NCBI GenBank assembly: GCA_030429545.1 | Contig: JAUIFF010000015.1 | Location: forward strand, 62,001-126,000 | From: Polyangia bacterium | Lineage (GTDB): Bacteria; Myxococcota_A; Polyangia; Nannocystales; Nannocystaceae | Reading direction: 5' to 3' | DNA: 64,000 nucleotides | Part shown: in pieces, positions 34,063 to 42,887 of the stretch | How the letters are laid out: each line of letters starts with the position of its first letter | How positions within the stretch are numbered: position 1 is the first letter of the stretch | Made by a program: the position numbers and the translations under genes | Notes under the pieces: generated by a model | Told to the model about the DNA's origin: nothing | The model's input: the letters and a program-made list of their open reading frames with translations, nothing else | The model's database searches: none

Positions 34063-36501
34063 TTATTGCTGGAACTCGGTGTCCGGCAAGGCCACGCCGA
34101 GCTCGACTTTTTCGATCGTCTCCACAACTTTGCCATGCTGGCCGCGGGCTGTGATCTTGTGGGCAAACGGCACTCCCTTGACCTTGCGGTAGTCCTCAAA
34201 CCGCATGGTTGTGCGGCTTTCAGCCCCATCTGCGGTCATTACCTGAAAGATTTCTAGCTTGAGTAGGCGCCAGGTTTTTTGCGAAACATGCATGATCAAC
34301 GAGCCACCGGTCTTGATTTTTCGCCGCAGGACCACGGTCGGCTCATCGTCGACTGTGCCCGCACGCTGGAGCTCGGGCGGTTCGAGCATCGGATTTTGTG
34401 GGTCGAGTGAGTCGTAAATAGCCTCTAAGCGCAGGCTGTTGGCGTCTTCGTTGGTCAGTGGCAACGACTCGATAAAGTCGGAGCTACGCACCGGGGCCCC
34501 CTGGCCATCGGCGGTGACCAAGATGCTGCCGATGTCGCGGCCGAGCGCCTGAAACACGAGATTTTCCCGGAGCTTGTTGGGGTAGGCCCGGGACCGTACA
34601 TGACGACCCTGAAGCCCCTGGTTTTTGAACTCGAGCTTGCCGGTGAGTTTGATGGTCCCGAGCTTGTTGAGCTTGTCGCTGGCGGCCGCTTTGCGCATCT
34701 TCTTGAGCACTTGGTCGGCCGTGATTTTGGGCAGCGTCACCTTGGACCGCAGCTTGAACTCGACGGTGTTATTCGGCTGAACCAGCTTGAGACCGGTCAG
34801 CTTTTTGCCTGCGCGAATCGGGCTCACGACGAATGTTTCGGGCATGCCATCGAGGCCAAAGGAGCCGTCTTTCCGGGCGACGAGTGGGGCCGGATCGTCG
34901 CCGGGCGGCAACAGGGCAACCCGACCTTCGCTGAGACCAACTTCGATCTCAAACCCGTTTTCGGGGTGGGCATAAAGCCCCATCAGCTCGCGTAGATTGT
35001 CGGGGATGCCCGCTTTTTTGACGGCCTCAAAGTCGGCGTCGGTGAGGCGCTGCAGCACCATTGGACCCTGGGGCTGCTCCAAAAACAACTCCTGGCGGTT
35101 GGGATCGTCTTTGCGCGGGCGAAACGTCGCGTAAAACCCAGCCGGGGCAGGGGGCCCAAGCCGGTACTTACGGGCAGCTGCGTCGTCGACCAGGAGGTCG
35201 TAGTCGGGTTGGCGCGGGACCTTGAGTTGGAGCTTGTTATCTGCAAATACAACTTCCATCGACATGCCGCCGACAACCCCGTAGCGACCGACCTCGTTTT
35301 GGGCCGAAGCCGGCAACGCAACCTCACCGGAGGTATCGGCCTTTTGCTTGCCCCAATTCTCGTCGAGCAGGGCCCCATAGACCTCCTCGGTGACATAGCC
35401 ATGGATGTCGCCATTTTGGATGTTGGTGAACAGCGCAAACGCGACATTGTCCTTGGGCAATAGCGAAATCAGGGTGACGAACCCATCGATCCCGCCTCCG
35501 TGATGGAGCTGGCGGTGGGTCTTCCAGCGGTCGCGCATCCACCCGAGGGTGTAGGTCATGGGGCCGGCGATTTTTTGCTGGGACTTGGTAATCTCGCGAA
35601 AACTCGATGGTGATACAAATTGTTTGCCGTCGTACACACCGCCGGCGAGCATGAGTTGCAGCCACGGGGCGATATCTCGCAGTGAGGTGTTGATGGCACC
35701 GGCAGCCGCAACGTTGTCGATCGGTCGCATGGGGACCGGCATCAGGGTTTTTTCAGGCCCGGCCTTGGTGTAGCCAACCGCCCGCATAGGGTGCTTGAGC
35801 GTGGTCGAGACACTGAGGTTGGTGCCATTTGTCATGCCGAGCGGATTGAAAAACCGCTCCTGCATGAGTTCGGTGTACGACTTGCCAAACAGATTGGCGG
35901 CACACTCACCAGCGGCTGCGTACATCACGTTTTGGTATTGAAAGCGCTCGCGTAGATCTGCGGTTTTTTCGGCTTGCCCGGCTACGCGAATGGTCTCTTC
36001 GGTGGAGAGCCGACCGGTGTACCAGCCGAGGTCGGTGCGCATCAAGCCCGAGCTGTGGGTCAGGAGGTCGCGCACGGTGATGTTTTTGTCGGCCTCTTCG
36101 TCGGCGAGCTTGAAGTAGGGCACACACTTGCGCGGGTGGTCGTCGAGCGAGATTTTCCCCTCGTCGACGGCCATCATCACCAGCATCGCGGTGAATGCTT
36201 TGGTGGTTGAGCCAATTGCAAACAGGGTGTCCTCATCGACAGGTTGGTTGTTGGCCACGTCGCGCACACCAAAGCCGCGCGACAGCAAAACCTTGCCGTC
36301 TTTGACCACCACAAGCCCGAGGCCGGGGATACCGAGCTCCTTGCGTTTGGCTTCAATCCGAGCACTCAGCTCATCCATGCGCGCGGCTGCCGGGTCGCTG
36401 GCAGGTTGGCTCGCGGGCTCGGCCGGTGGCTGGCTAACATCGGACGACGAGTTCGTTGCACAGGCGAGGCTGAGGCACGACAACAACAGGAGGCGACGCA
36501 T
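34063..36501 (-). CDS. Serine beta-lactamase-like hydrolase lipoprotein with extended C-terminus
   Basis: 812 residues. Lipobox LSLAC14. The beta-lactamase/penicillin-binding-type domain (about 45-370) has S98-T-T-K101 in AIGSTTKAFTAM, Tyr in YQNVMYAAAGE and HHGGGIDGF as the third motif. A beta-rich region follows (about 400-560). The last 240 residues are separate: repeated strands (GTIKLTGKLEFKNQGLQGRH, KTGGSLIMHVS, RMRFEDYRKVKGVPFAHKI-like) recall LolA/outer-membrane lipoprotein carrier folds and DUF-type domains attached to such hydrolases. Probably a periplasmic esterase or peptidase; substrate unknown. Confidence 0.85.
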   Translation of the reverse strand: MRRLLLLSCLSLACATNSSSDVSQPPAEPASQPASDPAAARMDELSARIEAKRKELGIPGLGLVVVKDGKVLLSRGFGVRDVANNQPVDEDTLFAIGSTTKAFTAMLVMMAVDEGKISLDDHPRKCVPYFKLADEEADKNITVRDLLTHSSGLMRTDLGWYTGRLSTEETIRVAGQAEKTADLRERFQYQNVMYAAAGECAANLFGKSYTELMQERFFNPLGMTNGTNLSVSTTLKHPMRAVGYTKAGPEKTLMPVPMRPIDNVAAAGAINTSLRDIAPWLQLMLAGGVYDGKQFVSPSSFREITKSQQKIAGPMTYTLGWMRDRWKTHRQLHHGGGIDGFVTLISLLPKDNVAFALFTNIQNGDIHGYVTEEVYGALLDENWGKQKADTSGEVALPASAQNEVGRYGVVGGMSMEVVFADNKLQLKVPRQPDYDLLVDDAAARKYRLGPPAPAGFYATFRPRKDDPNRQELFLEQPQGPMVLQRLTDADFEAVKKAGIPDNLRELMGLYAHPENGFEIEVGLSEGRVALLPPGDDPAPLVARKDGSFGLDGMPETFVVSPIRAGKKLTGLKLVQPNNTVEFKLRSKVTLPKITADQVLKKMRKAAASDKLNKLGTIKLTGKLEFKNQGLQGRHVRSRAYPNKLRENLVFQALGRDIGSILVTADGQGAPVRSSDFIESLPLTNEDANSLRLEAIYDSLDPQNPMLEPPELQRAGTVDDEPTVVLRRKIKTGGSLIMHVSQKTWRLLKLEIFQVMTADGAESRTTMRFEDYRKVKGVPFAHKITARGQHGKVVETIEKVELGVALPDTEFQQ

Positions 36502-36642
36502 GGGCGGACCATAGCCGCAGACGGGTGGCTGCGAAAGGCCGACCGTCGAATTTCGCCTGTGACCTCACCCCGACTTCACGCCTGAAACCTCAAATAAACC
36601 CGATAGGGGGGTCAACCGAACTGATATCTTATGTTGATACAA

Positions 36643-37803
36643 CTAAGCTGCCCGTTGGTGTCGCTGCAAAAGTGAGGCGAGCCGTTCGCAGGTCAGCTGG
36701 CGTCGGCGCAGGTAAATCGCCGGCCACTGGTTCGCCGGGACCCTGCCGTGGTCGATCATGGCCTGCGGATCCGCCCGGTCAACGAGCTGGGCATCGGCTT
36801 TACCGTATGCCTGCGGTCCGTCTAGGGGAAGTTTGTCGCCAGCCTTCGCCAATGCAAGGCGCAGCTTGCCGCCGCCGATGTCGATGCACCACTGGACAAT
36901 CTCCCAGGCGAGCGCGGCGTGTTCGCGTTCGTCGCGGGCGATGATTTGCGCAAGTTGTTTGGCCGCCGGGTCGCGGGCATGGGCCGCGGCTTGTTCGGCG
37001 ACATCGGCATTAAAGTCCTCCACGAGGCACCCATCGCGCAGGCTTTCAAGGGCGACCGCGAGCAGCGGATCGTTGCCCAACCCGAGCGGTGCACGCAAAA
37101 GCTCAGGGATAGGTTCGACGGTCAGGGTCTCGCCGGCATAGCCCCCAGCCAGGGCAAAGCACCGCTGCGCGTGGTCGATTTCTTGGAGCCCGGCATGATG
37201 TGTCTTGGCGAGCAGGTCTGCCGGTGCCCCGAGTCCGGCCAGCAGCCAGGCAACACGGCTAAACGCCGGCACACTGGCATGCTCTTTTTGGGCGTCGTGG
37301 TGCCACAGGGTCGCCAGTGCCGTGCGAGTGGGGAGGTCGAGGTTGTCGCAATTTGGCTGGGGGCCGGCTGCCCAACTCGATCCGCGGGCAAGCTCGGGGT
37401 GAATCATTTTTCCGTTGATCCGCAGGGGTCGGCCCCATGGGGCAATCGGTGCAGATGCAAGCGCTGAGATCACCGCGACAAATAGGTTTGCGGCACCCAG
37501 CAGCAGCGCGCCAACAAGCGAGCCCGCAAGGTAGGTACGGTCGTAGACCCCAGCCATCAGCCCGATGATCGCGGCCAACACGATCAGCCCGCAGATAAAT
37601 GTAATTGCAAGTGCAATGAAGGCGATGCCGACAAACGCCTCGTCACCGGCCCCCGAAAACACGCCCGCGATTACAAACAGGCAGGCCGCGAGGGCGATGA
37701 GAGCCGCGATGATCCGCCAGGCAATCGGCAGATAAAACCGAGCCTTCAGCTTGTGTGGCGAGTTCTGTGGCTGTTTAGCAGTCGATGCTTCGGCGGGCTC
37801 CAT
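36643..37803 (-). CDS. Membrane protein with ferritin-like di-iron domain
   Basis: 386 residues from ATG 37803. Three hydrophobic segments in the first 120 residues (RIIAALIALAACLFVIAGV, AFIALAITFICGLIVLAAII, LAGSLVGALLLGAANLFV). The rest is helical with a repeated E..H layout of ferritin-like proteins: QKEHASVPAFSRVAWLL, HHAGLQEIDHAQRCF, GCLVEDFNADVAEQAA, ARDEREHAALAWEI. Those Glu/His residues could form a di-iron site. Function unknown; the family includes oxidases and iron-handling proteins. It stands alone, with about 140 bp to the serine hydrolase gene. Confidence 0.75.
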   Translation of the reverse strand: MEPAEASTAKQPQNSPHKLKARFYLPIAWRIIAALIALAACLFVIAGVFSGAGDEAFVGIAFIALAITFICGLIVLAAIIGLMAGVYDRTYLAGSLVGALLLGAANLFVAVISALASAPIAPWGRPLRINGKMIHPELARGSSWAAGPQPNCDNLDLPTRTALATLWHHDAQKEHASVPAFSRVAWLLAGLGAPADLLAKTHHAGLQEIDHAQRCFALAGGYAGETLTVEPIPELLRAPLGLGNDPLLAVALESLRDGCLVEDFNADVAEQAAAHARDPAAKQLAQIIARDEREHAALAWEIVQWCIDIGGGKLRLALAKAGDKLPLDGPQAYGKADAQLVDRADPQAMIDHGRVPANQWPAIYLRRRQLTCERLASLLQRHQRAA

Positions 37804-37853
37804 CGCCGCAATGGTAACGCGACTTGTGAGCCCGCCCGCCGCTCGCCGGTTTG

Positions 37854-38948
37854 CTACGGGGCCAGCGCACTGTCGTACAGCTTGAAGTCGTCGATCGCTC
37901 CCGAAGCTGGCCAATCATTCATATTGAAAAAGCCGACGAAGATATTGCCCATGTTGCCCGGAGAGGGCATGTTTTGCGGGCCTAGGGGTGGATCGGGATC
38001 AATCAGTTCGACGCCGTCGAGATAGGCGCGGAGGTTTTGTTCGTTGCCGCCGACCGTAAAGTCCCAGCTCACAGTCACGCGAACCCACTCGCCGGCCGTC
38101 CACGCGTAGTCGTTGGCATCGATCGCCAACTCGCCAAACGTCGCCATGTTGCCGGCTTCTAAAAACAACACTTGGAACGAGTTGGCATTGTTCTGCGCGG
38201 CCTTGCGTACGCGAATAAAGCCACCGCCAGACATGTTGCTGCCGCGGGCCTCAAACAGGGCATGGTTTTCCCCATCGGTGTGGTCGTAGTCGGGGCGGTA
38301 ACAAAAGTCGATGGTTCCCTGCTCAAAGTTGATGTTGTCGTTGCCGTTTGCCCGCTGCGGGAACCGGATAAATTCCGCACCAGCATCGATGTAAACCGCG
38401 TCGCCATCGAGTCCGGGGACAAAGTCATCGGCTGGCATCGTGAACACCTGGCCCATGCCGGCACCGACAGCAGGGTTCATGACCGCACCGGCATCGTCGA
38501 GGGTCGAGTGCAGCAGCAGCCCCTGGTCACCCAGGCCTTCGCAGCCGCCACCCATGCCGGTATCGGAGTCGGTCGTGTCCGAATCGGTCGTGTCGGTGGG
38601 GTCAGTGGTCGAAGGGTCGGTGGTCGACGGATCCGTTGTCGAGGGGTCAGTGGTCGAAGGATCCGTCGTTGAGGGGTCGGTAGTTGAAGGATCTGTGGTC
38701 GAGGGGTCCGTTGTCGGGGGATCGGTGGTCACTATGCCCGTGTCCGAATCGCTCTCGGAGCCCGTCGGACTGGTGCCGTTGGTTGTGGGTCCGGCAGTCG
38801 TGGGGTCGGTGTCCGAGCCACCCGTCGACTCGGTCGTGGTTTCCGTGTCGGTTGCACCCGAGCCCTCACCCGGGTCGCTGCCGCAGGCACACAGGCTCAA
38901 GCCAACGAGGCAACAAAGTGAGAGGTTGCGGAGGTAGTTGTCGTGCAT
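37854..38948 (-). CDS. LamG/concanavalin-like lipoprotein with TTDPS repeat linker
   Basis: 364 residues from ATG 38948. Lipobox LCAC22. The linker holds about eight TTDPS units, encoded by a 15-bp minisatellite. The C-terminal domain of about 220 residues is beta-rich and resembles LamG/concanavalin-like sandwiches: LLLHSTLDDAG, FEQGTIDFCYRPDYDH, AWTAGEWVRVTVSWDFT, LRAYLDGVELID, GAIDDFKLYDSAL. Such domains bind carbohydrate or decorate cell surfaces. The gene is convergent with nothing close and sits 50 bp from the ferritin-like gene on the same strand. Confidence 0.82.
   Translation of the reverse strand: MHDNYLRNLSLCCLVGLSLCACGSDPGEGSGATDTETTTESTGGSDTDPTTAGPTTNGTSPTGSESDSDTGIVTTDPPTTDPSTTDPSTTDPSTTDPSTTDPSTTDPSTTDPSTTDPTDTTDSDTTDSDTGMGGGCEGLGDQGLLLHSTLDDAGAVMNPAVGAGMGQVFTMPADDFVPGLDGDAVYIDAGAEFIRFPQRANGNDNINFEQGTIDFCYRPDYDHTDGENHALFEARGSNMSGGGFIRVRKAAQNNANSFQVLFLEAGNMATFGELAIDANDYAWTAGEWVRVTVSWDFTVGGNEQNLRAYLDGVELIDPDPPLGPQNMPSPGNMGNIFVGFFNMNDWPASGAIDDFKLYDSALAP
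38596..38735. repeat. 15-bp coding minisatellite (TTDPS units)
   Basis: About nine imperfect copies of a 15-bp unit such as GTGGTCGAGGGGTCG on the plus strand, each encoding STTDP on the minus strand within the LamG-like lipoprotein. Synonymous changes separate the copies. A shorter array of the same unit occurs in another lipoprotein gene near 56395-56520. Confidence 0.9.
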
Positions 38949-39107
38949 GTCAGTCCATCCAAGTGAAACGCCGACATCATCGCGAAGCCGGGTGTGCAAT
39001 CGCAAGTTTCGAAGGTTGAGCGGGAATGCGCCAGCACGCGAAAAGAACCTGAACAGGCGATCGGGCGCAGATGCGTGAATGTACAACGTACCTGCGGCGA
39101 GCCGGTA

Positions 39108-39917
39108 TTAGAGGTTGCTCGGTGCAACGACTTTTCCGCCGTTGGGCCCACGGGCCTGTGGGGCTATCCCGACCTCGCGCGGCATGCCGAACACCCGGTC
39201 GGGATTTTTTTGGTGGCAGCCGATACAGCTTCGGATCTTGCCGGCCGCGGTAATGTTGCCGTCGGGTGTGATGGTGGCGTACACCCACCCAGCATCCGTT
39301 TCGAAGTCGACGTCGGTCGGTTTGAACATGACGTAGAGGCCAGCTGGGTCACCCTTGCCAAAGAACTTGCCATCACGGGTCGCGGGCGCGGGTTCGTGGA
39401 GACCCGCGGTCGGGCCGTCGACCTGTTTCGGGGCAAATGCTTCCTTCACAATCGCTTGACTCACGCCGACCAATTTGGGCGTGTCCTTGCCGTCCATCAT
39501 CGGCATCATCATCGTCGGTGGGGCCCCATAGGCCACCGGGTCGAATGCGTACAGCGAGTAGATTTTTTGCCCGTGGGTGTTGCCGTCTTTGCTGCTAGAG
39601 AGCTCGTATTGGCCGGGGCGTGGGATTCGGCACAGGGTTGGGGCAAACCGCATTTCATCGTCGACACGACCCCACGAGGTGTACAGCTGCGCGATCGTTT
39701 GCAGCGTTGGGTGCCAGGCCGCATTGTTTTCGACCGTCGTCTCAGGCGCGGCGTTCGGCTCCGCGTGCGGGTGTTGACCGCTGTCAACCGGCGCGCTCTC
39801 AGGAGTGTCTGTTGGGACAGGTTTGGCGGGAGGCGTCGGTTGGGACTGATGTGAAGACTGACCCGAAGTACAGGATGCAAGTAAACATGCAAAGGTCACT
39901 GCGAGGGGTCGCTGCAT
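39108..39917 (-). CDS. Cytochrome P460-like c-type haem lipoprotein
   Basis: 269 residues from ATG 39917. Lipobox LLASC16 and a Pro-rich linker to about residue 65. The domain follows the cytochrome P460 pattern: KIYSLYAFDPVAYG, VGVSQAIVKEAFAPKQ, FFGKGDPAGLYVMFKPTD, DAGWVYATITPDGNI, then the haem c motif CIGCH (231-235) and RVFGMP. P460 enzymes use a Lys-crosslinked haem to oxidise hydroxylamine or reduce nitric oxide-type substrates; here activity is not known. Divergent from the EamA transporter gene. Confidence 0.82.
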   Translation of the reverse strand: MQRPLAVTFACLLASCTSGQSSHQSQPTPPAKPVPTDTPESAPVDSGQHPHAEPNAAPETTVENNAAWHPTLQTIAQLYTSWGRVDDEMRFAPTLCRIPRPGQYELSSSKDGNTHGQKIYSLYAFDPVAYGAPPTMMMPMMDGKDTPKLVGVSQAIVKEAFAPKQVDGPTAGLHEPAPATRDGKFFGKGDPAGLYVMFKPTDVDFETDAGWVYATITPDGNITAAGKIRSCIGCHQKNPDRVFGMPREVGIAPQARGPNGGKVVAPSNL

Positions 39918-40057
39918 GGTGACAGTGTGCCATGACCAGCCCGGCTCGAGCGGTTGTCGTGTTGGGTTCGCGTTTACGCCCCGGGGTCGCCGATGTGCGC
40001 AGGGGCTCGGCTGCGGGGCTGTACGTTGTTCCCTTTGCGTGTCACAGTGGCCGCCCC

Positions 40058-41014
40058 GTGAACCCGGAGCTCCCAGCCGCGACTTCAAACGTGCGCACAG
40101 GTATCTCGCTATCCCTGTTTGCAACCGTCTGCGCTGCGCTCTACTTCATCCCGTTCAAAGTCGCCTGCCAGGCTGTCCCGCGCGAACAGGCGGTGACCCT
40201 GGTGTTGCTTTCGGCCGCGGTCTTTAACTCGATTGCAGCTGTCCAAACTGGTTGGACTGGCCGGGCGGGCCGCACTGGCCACGGGCGACGGCTCAAACTC
40301 GACGCCGTCTCGCTCAAAACGATCCTCGTGTTCGGTATCGTCACGGTATTCGGCAACTACTGCGTCGCCCAGGCGCTGGTCCATGTAGATGCAGGTGTCA
40401 CCAGTGTGTTGCACCAAACCCAGATCCTGTTTGTCGTACTCGGTGGATGGTTGTTTCTACAAGAACGGGTGTCGGCGCGATTTGGTGGGGCGATGTTGGT
40501 GGTCCTGGCCGGGATCGCGACCATGCAGCTACCAAGTGCCGGCGCAGCTCCTCTGTCGTCTGAGGGGATCGCCTGGGGGCTGGCGTCGTCGTTTTGGTTT
40601 GCCGTGATTCACCTGTGGACCCGCAATGTCGCGCAACGGGTCGATCTTGTGCAGGTCAACGCCCTTCGCCTGTGGCTCGCGGTCGTGATCATGCTGCTGA
40701 TTCCCGGCAACGCTGCAGCACTGTTTTCGGTGGGCGGCGAGGTGTGGCTACTGTGTGCCCTCGGAGCGTTTGCCGGGCCATTTGTCTCGCGGCTCTCGAT
40801 CATGTTTGCGGTGCGCCATATCACCGCCGCGCAATCGTCGATGATCACGCTCACCGGTCCGTTGTTTGCCTTTGTTCTCGACTTCGCGATTCTCGACGTG
40901 GTGCCTGAGCGCTGGCAGCTTATCGGGGCGGGCGTGGTCTTGTTGGGGGTGGCGATCCCGATCCTCGAGATGGTGCGGCTGGGCCCACGCCGGGCAGCCG
41001 TAGCTTCGAGCTAA
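40058..41014 (+). CDS. EamA-family (DMT) transporter
   Basis: About 318 residues if GTG 40058 is used. The frame is open from ATG 39932, but that lies 14 bp from the divergent gene's start and leaves no promoter. Ten hydrophobic segments in two halves with the EamA pattern: GISLSLFATVCAALYFIPFK, VLHQTQILFVVLGGWLFLQE, then SEGIAWGLASSFWFAVIHLW and RLSIMFAVRHITAAQSSMI. The end ERWQLIGAGVVLLGVAIPIL is typical. Drug/metabolite exporters of this family move amino acids or metabolites; the substrate is unknown. Confidence 0.88.
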   Translation: MNPELPAATSNVRTGISLSLFATVCAALYFIPFKVACQAVPREQAVTLVLLSAAVFNSIAAVQTGWTGRAGRTGHGRRLKLDAVSLKTILVFGIVTVFGNYCVAQALVHVDAGVTSVLHQTQILFVVLGGWLFLQERVSARFGGAMLVVLAGIATMQLPSAGAAPLSSEGIAWGLASSFWFAVIHLWTRNVAQRVDLVQVNALRLWLAVVIMLLIPGNAAALFSVGGEVWLLCALGAFAGPFVSRLSIMFAVRHITAAQSSMITLTGPLFAFVLDFAILDVVPERWQLIGAGVVLLGVAIPILEMVRLGPRRAAVASS

Positions 41015-41165
41015 GTGAAATCTTGGAGCGAACGAACGGTGGCGTGCGGTTGACCAACCGTTCATAGCGGTTGTGTATTCGCGATAGAACATAGTTTACG
41101 TCTGCATATGCATGTGCCAGTGAAGAGGCGAGACAGTGTAGTCTCGCTCCAGCTTCGGGGGACTC

Positions 41166-42887
41166 ATGGTTAGTCGAACATACAAGCATCTTGCCATCTG
41201 GGCCCTTGGCACGGCAGTGGTCGTTGGCGGGTGCTCGGGCAACACACCGGCGCAGACGAGTGAAGGCAGCTCGTCGACAGCAGCCGAAACCTCTGAGACC
41301 GGCACCACCGGCACGACTGGGGAAAGTAGCGGGACCGACGACGACACCGGCGATCCGCCCAAGCCGTTTATCCCCGGCGACCCGGTGATGCCGCGGCTGA
41401 CCGAGGTGCAGTACCGCAACTGTGTTGAGAGTCTGCTCGGCCTCGGGTTGCCAAGCCTCCCGCTCGAGCCCGACACCAACCCCTATTTGTTTTACAACAT
41501 CGGTGCCGCCACGACGGTGCTCTCAGAGCTGGGCACCCAGCTCTACGAAGAGTCGGCGATGGCAGTTTCTGGGGCAGTATTTGCCGACGAGGCCCGGCGG
41601 CTCACACTCGTTGGGTGCAACCCCGAGGCCGATACTGAGTGTACACTCAACTTTATTACCCGGTTTGGACGCAAGGCGTTTCGCCGGCCACTGACCTCCG
41701 ACGAGGTCGATCGTTGGGTCGGGATTGCCGAGGAACTTGCCGAGGGCGACCCGTGGCAGGGCCTGCGTTACGCGGTTGCCGGCATGCTGCAGTCCCCGTA
41801 CTTCCTGTACCGAGTCGAGCGTGGCGAGCCCGATCCGCAAGACCCTACGCGCCGGCGATACACCGCCTGGGAGATGGCCACCCGCCTGTCGTTTTTGCTG
41901 TGGAACAGCCCGCCCGACGACATTCTCCTGGCGGCGGCCGAAAGCGGCGAGTTGCTAACAACCGAAGGTATCGAAGCCCAGGTCGAGCGGATGCTCGACA
42001 ACCCGCGCACACGGATCGCAATTCAGAGTTTCTTTGCCCAATACCTCGACCTCTCGCGGCTCGATGGCGCCACCCGAGATCCAGAGGTTTACCCGCTGTA
42101 CACCCCGAGCCTGATCGTGGCGATGCGCAAGGAAGTCGAGTTGCTGGTCGACGATTTGGTGTATCGGCAAGATACTGACGTGCGCCAGCTGTTCAGCACC
42201 CGCAACACGTTTGTCAACAGCGAGTTGGCCGCGTTGTACGAACTCGATGCCCCCGGTGCCAGCCCGATTGCCTATGTCCCGGTCGAATTACCCGAGGATG
42301 GTCCACGGGCCGGGCTGTTGACGCTTGGAGCGTTTTTAACAATGAACGCCCACGAGAGCTACAACTCGCCGACTGCACGCGGCAAGTACGTGCGCGAGCG
42401 GGTGCTGTGCCAGGAAGTCCCGCCGCCGCCGGACGATGTCGACCTCAACCTCGACCCCGACGACAGCGACCCCAAAACACTGCGAGAGACCCTCGAAGAA
42501 CACCGCGAAAACCCGGTGTGCGCAGCCTGTCACGAGTTCATCGACCCGCCCGGGTTCTTGTTTGAGAACTTTGACCCGCTCGGGGGCTACCGCACCCTCG
42601 ACAACGGATTTCCGGTCGATGCCTCGGGTGACCTCGACGGGGTACCGCTGGCCAATGCGCGCGAGCTCGCCGAGTTGCTCAAGGGCGACACGCGGATCGC
42701 AAGTTGTATGATCACGCAACTCTACCGCCACGCGATTGGCCGCAAAGAAGTGTTTACCGAACGCCCCGGGCTCAAACACATTGAGGGCGAGTTCGCCGAT
42801 GCGGGTTACCGGTTCGGGGAGCTGCTGCGGGCGATGGCCGTGAGCGAAGCGTTTCGCTACGTCGGCGATGAGGAGGTGTTGCCATGA
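41166..42887 (+). CDS. DUF1592/DUF1588/DUF1585 c-type haem lipoprotein
   Basis: 573 residues. Lipobox VGGC near residue 23, Thr/Ser/Gly linker to about 65. The rest has the planctomycete/myxobacterial DUF1587-1595-1592-1588-1585 series: LTEVQYRNCVESLLGL, FGRKAFRRPLTSDEVDRW, SPYFLYRVERG, WEMATRLSFLLWNSPPDD, GLLTLGAFLTMNAHESYNSP, RGKYVRERVLCQEVPPPP, haem c motif CAACH (452-456) with FIDPPGFLFENFD, and GRKEVFTERP. The stop overlaps the next start by four bases, so the pair is coupled. Probably a periplasmic redox protein; substrate unknown. Confidence 0.92.
   Translation: MVSRTYKHLAIWALGTAVVVGGCSGNTPAQTSEGSSSTAAETSETGTTGTTGESSGTDDDTGDPPKPFIPGDPVMPRLTEVQYRNCVESLLGLGLPSLPLEPDTNPYLFYNIGAATTVLSELGTQLYEESAMAVSGAVFADEARRLTLVGCNPEADTECTLNFITRFGRKAFRRPLTSDEVDRWVGIAEELAEGDPWQGLRYAVAGMLQSPYFLYRVERGEPDPQDPTRRRYTAWEMATRLSFLLWNSPPDDILLAAAESGELLTTEGIEAQVERMLDNPRTRIAIQSFFAQYLDLSRLDGATRDPEVYPLYTPSLIVAMRKEVELLVDDLVYRQDTDVRQLFSTRNTFVNSELAALYELDAPGASPIAYVPVELPEDGPRAGLLTLGAFLTMNAHESYNSPTARGKYVRERVLCQEVPPPPDDVDLNLDPDDSDPKTLRETLEEHRENPVCAACHEFIDPPGFLFENFDPLGGYRTLDNGFPVDASGDLDGVPLANARELAELLKGDTRIASCMITQLYRHAIGRKEVFTERPGLKHIEGEFADAGYRFGELLRAMAVSEAFRYVGDEEVLP

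Noticed and set aside
38596..38735. Regular short repeats that might be a CRISPR array
   Set aside because: A 15-bp period without spacers, in frame and coding for TTDPS units of a lipoprotein linker.
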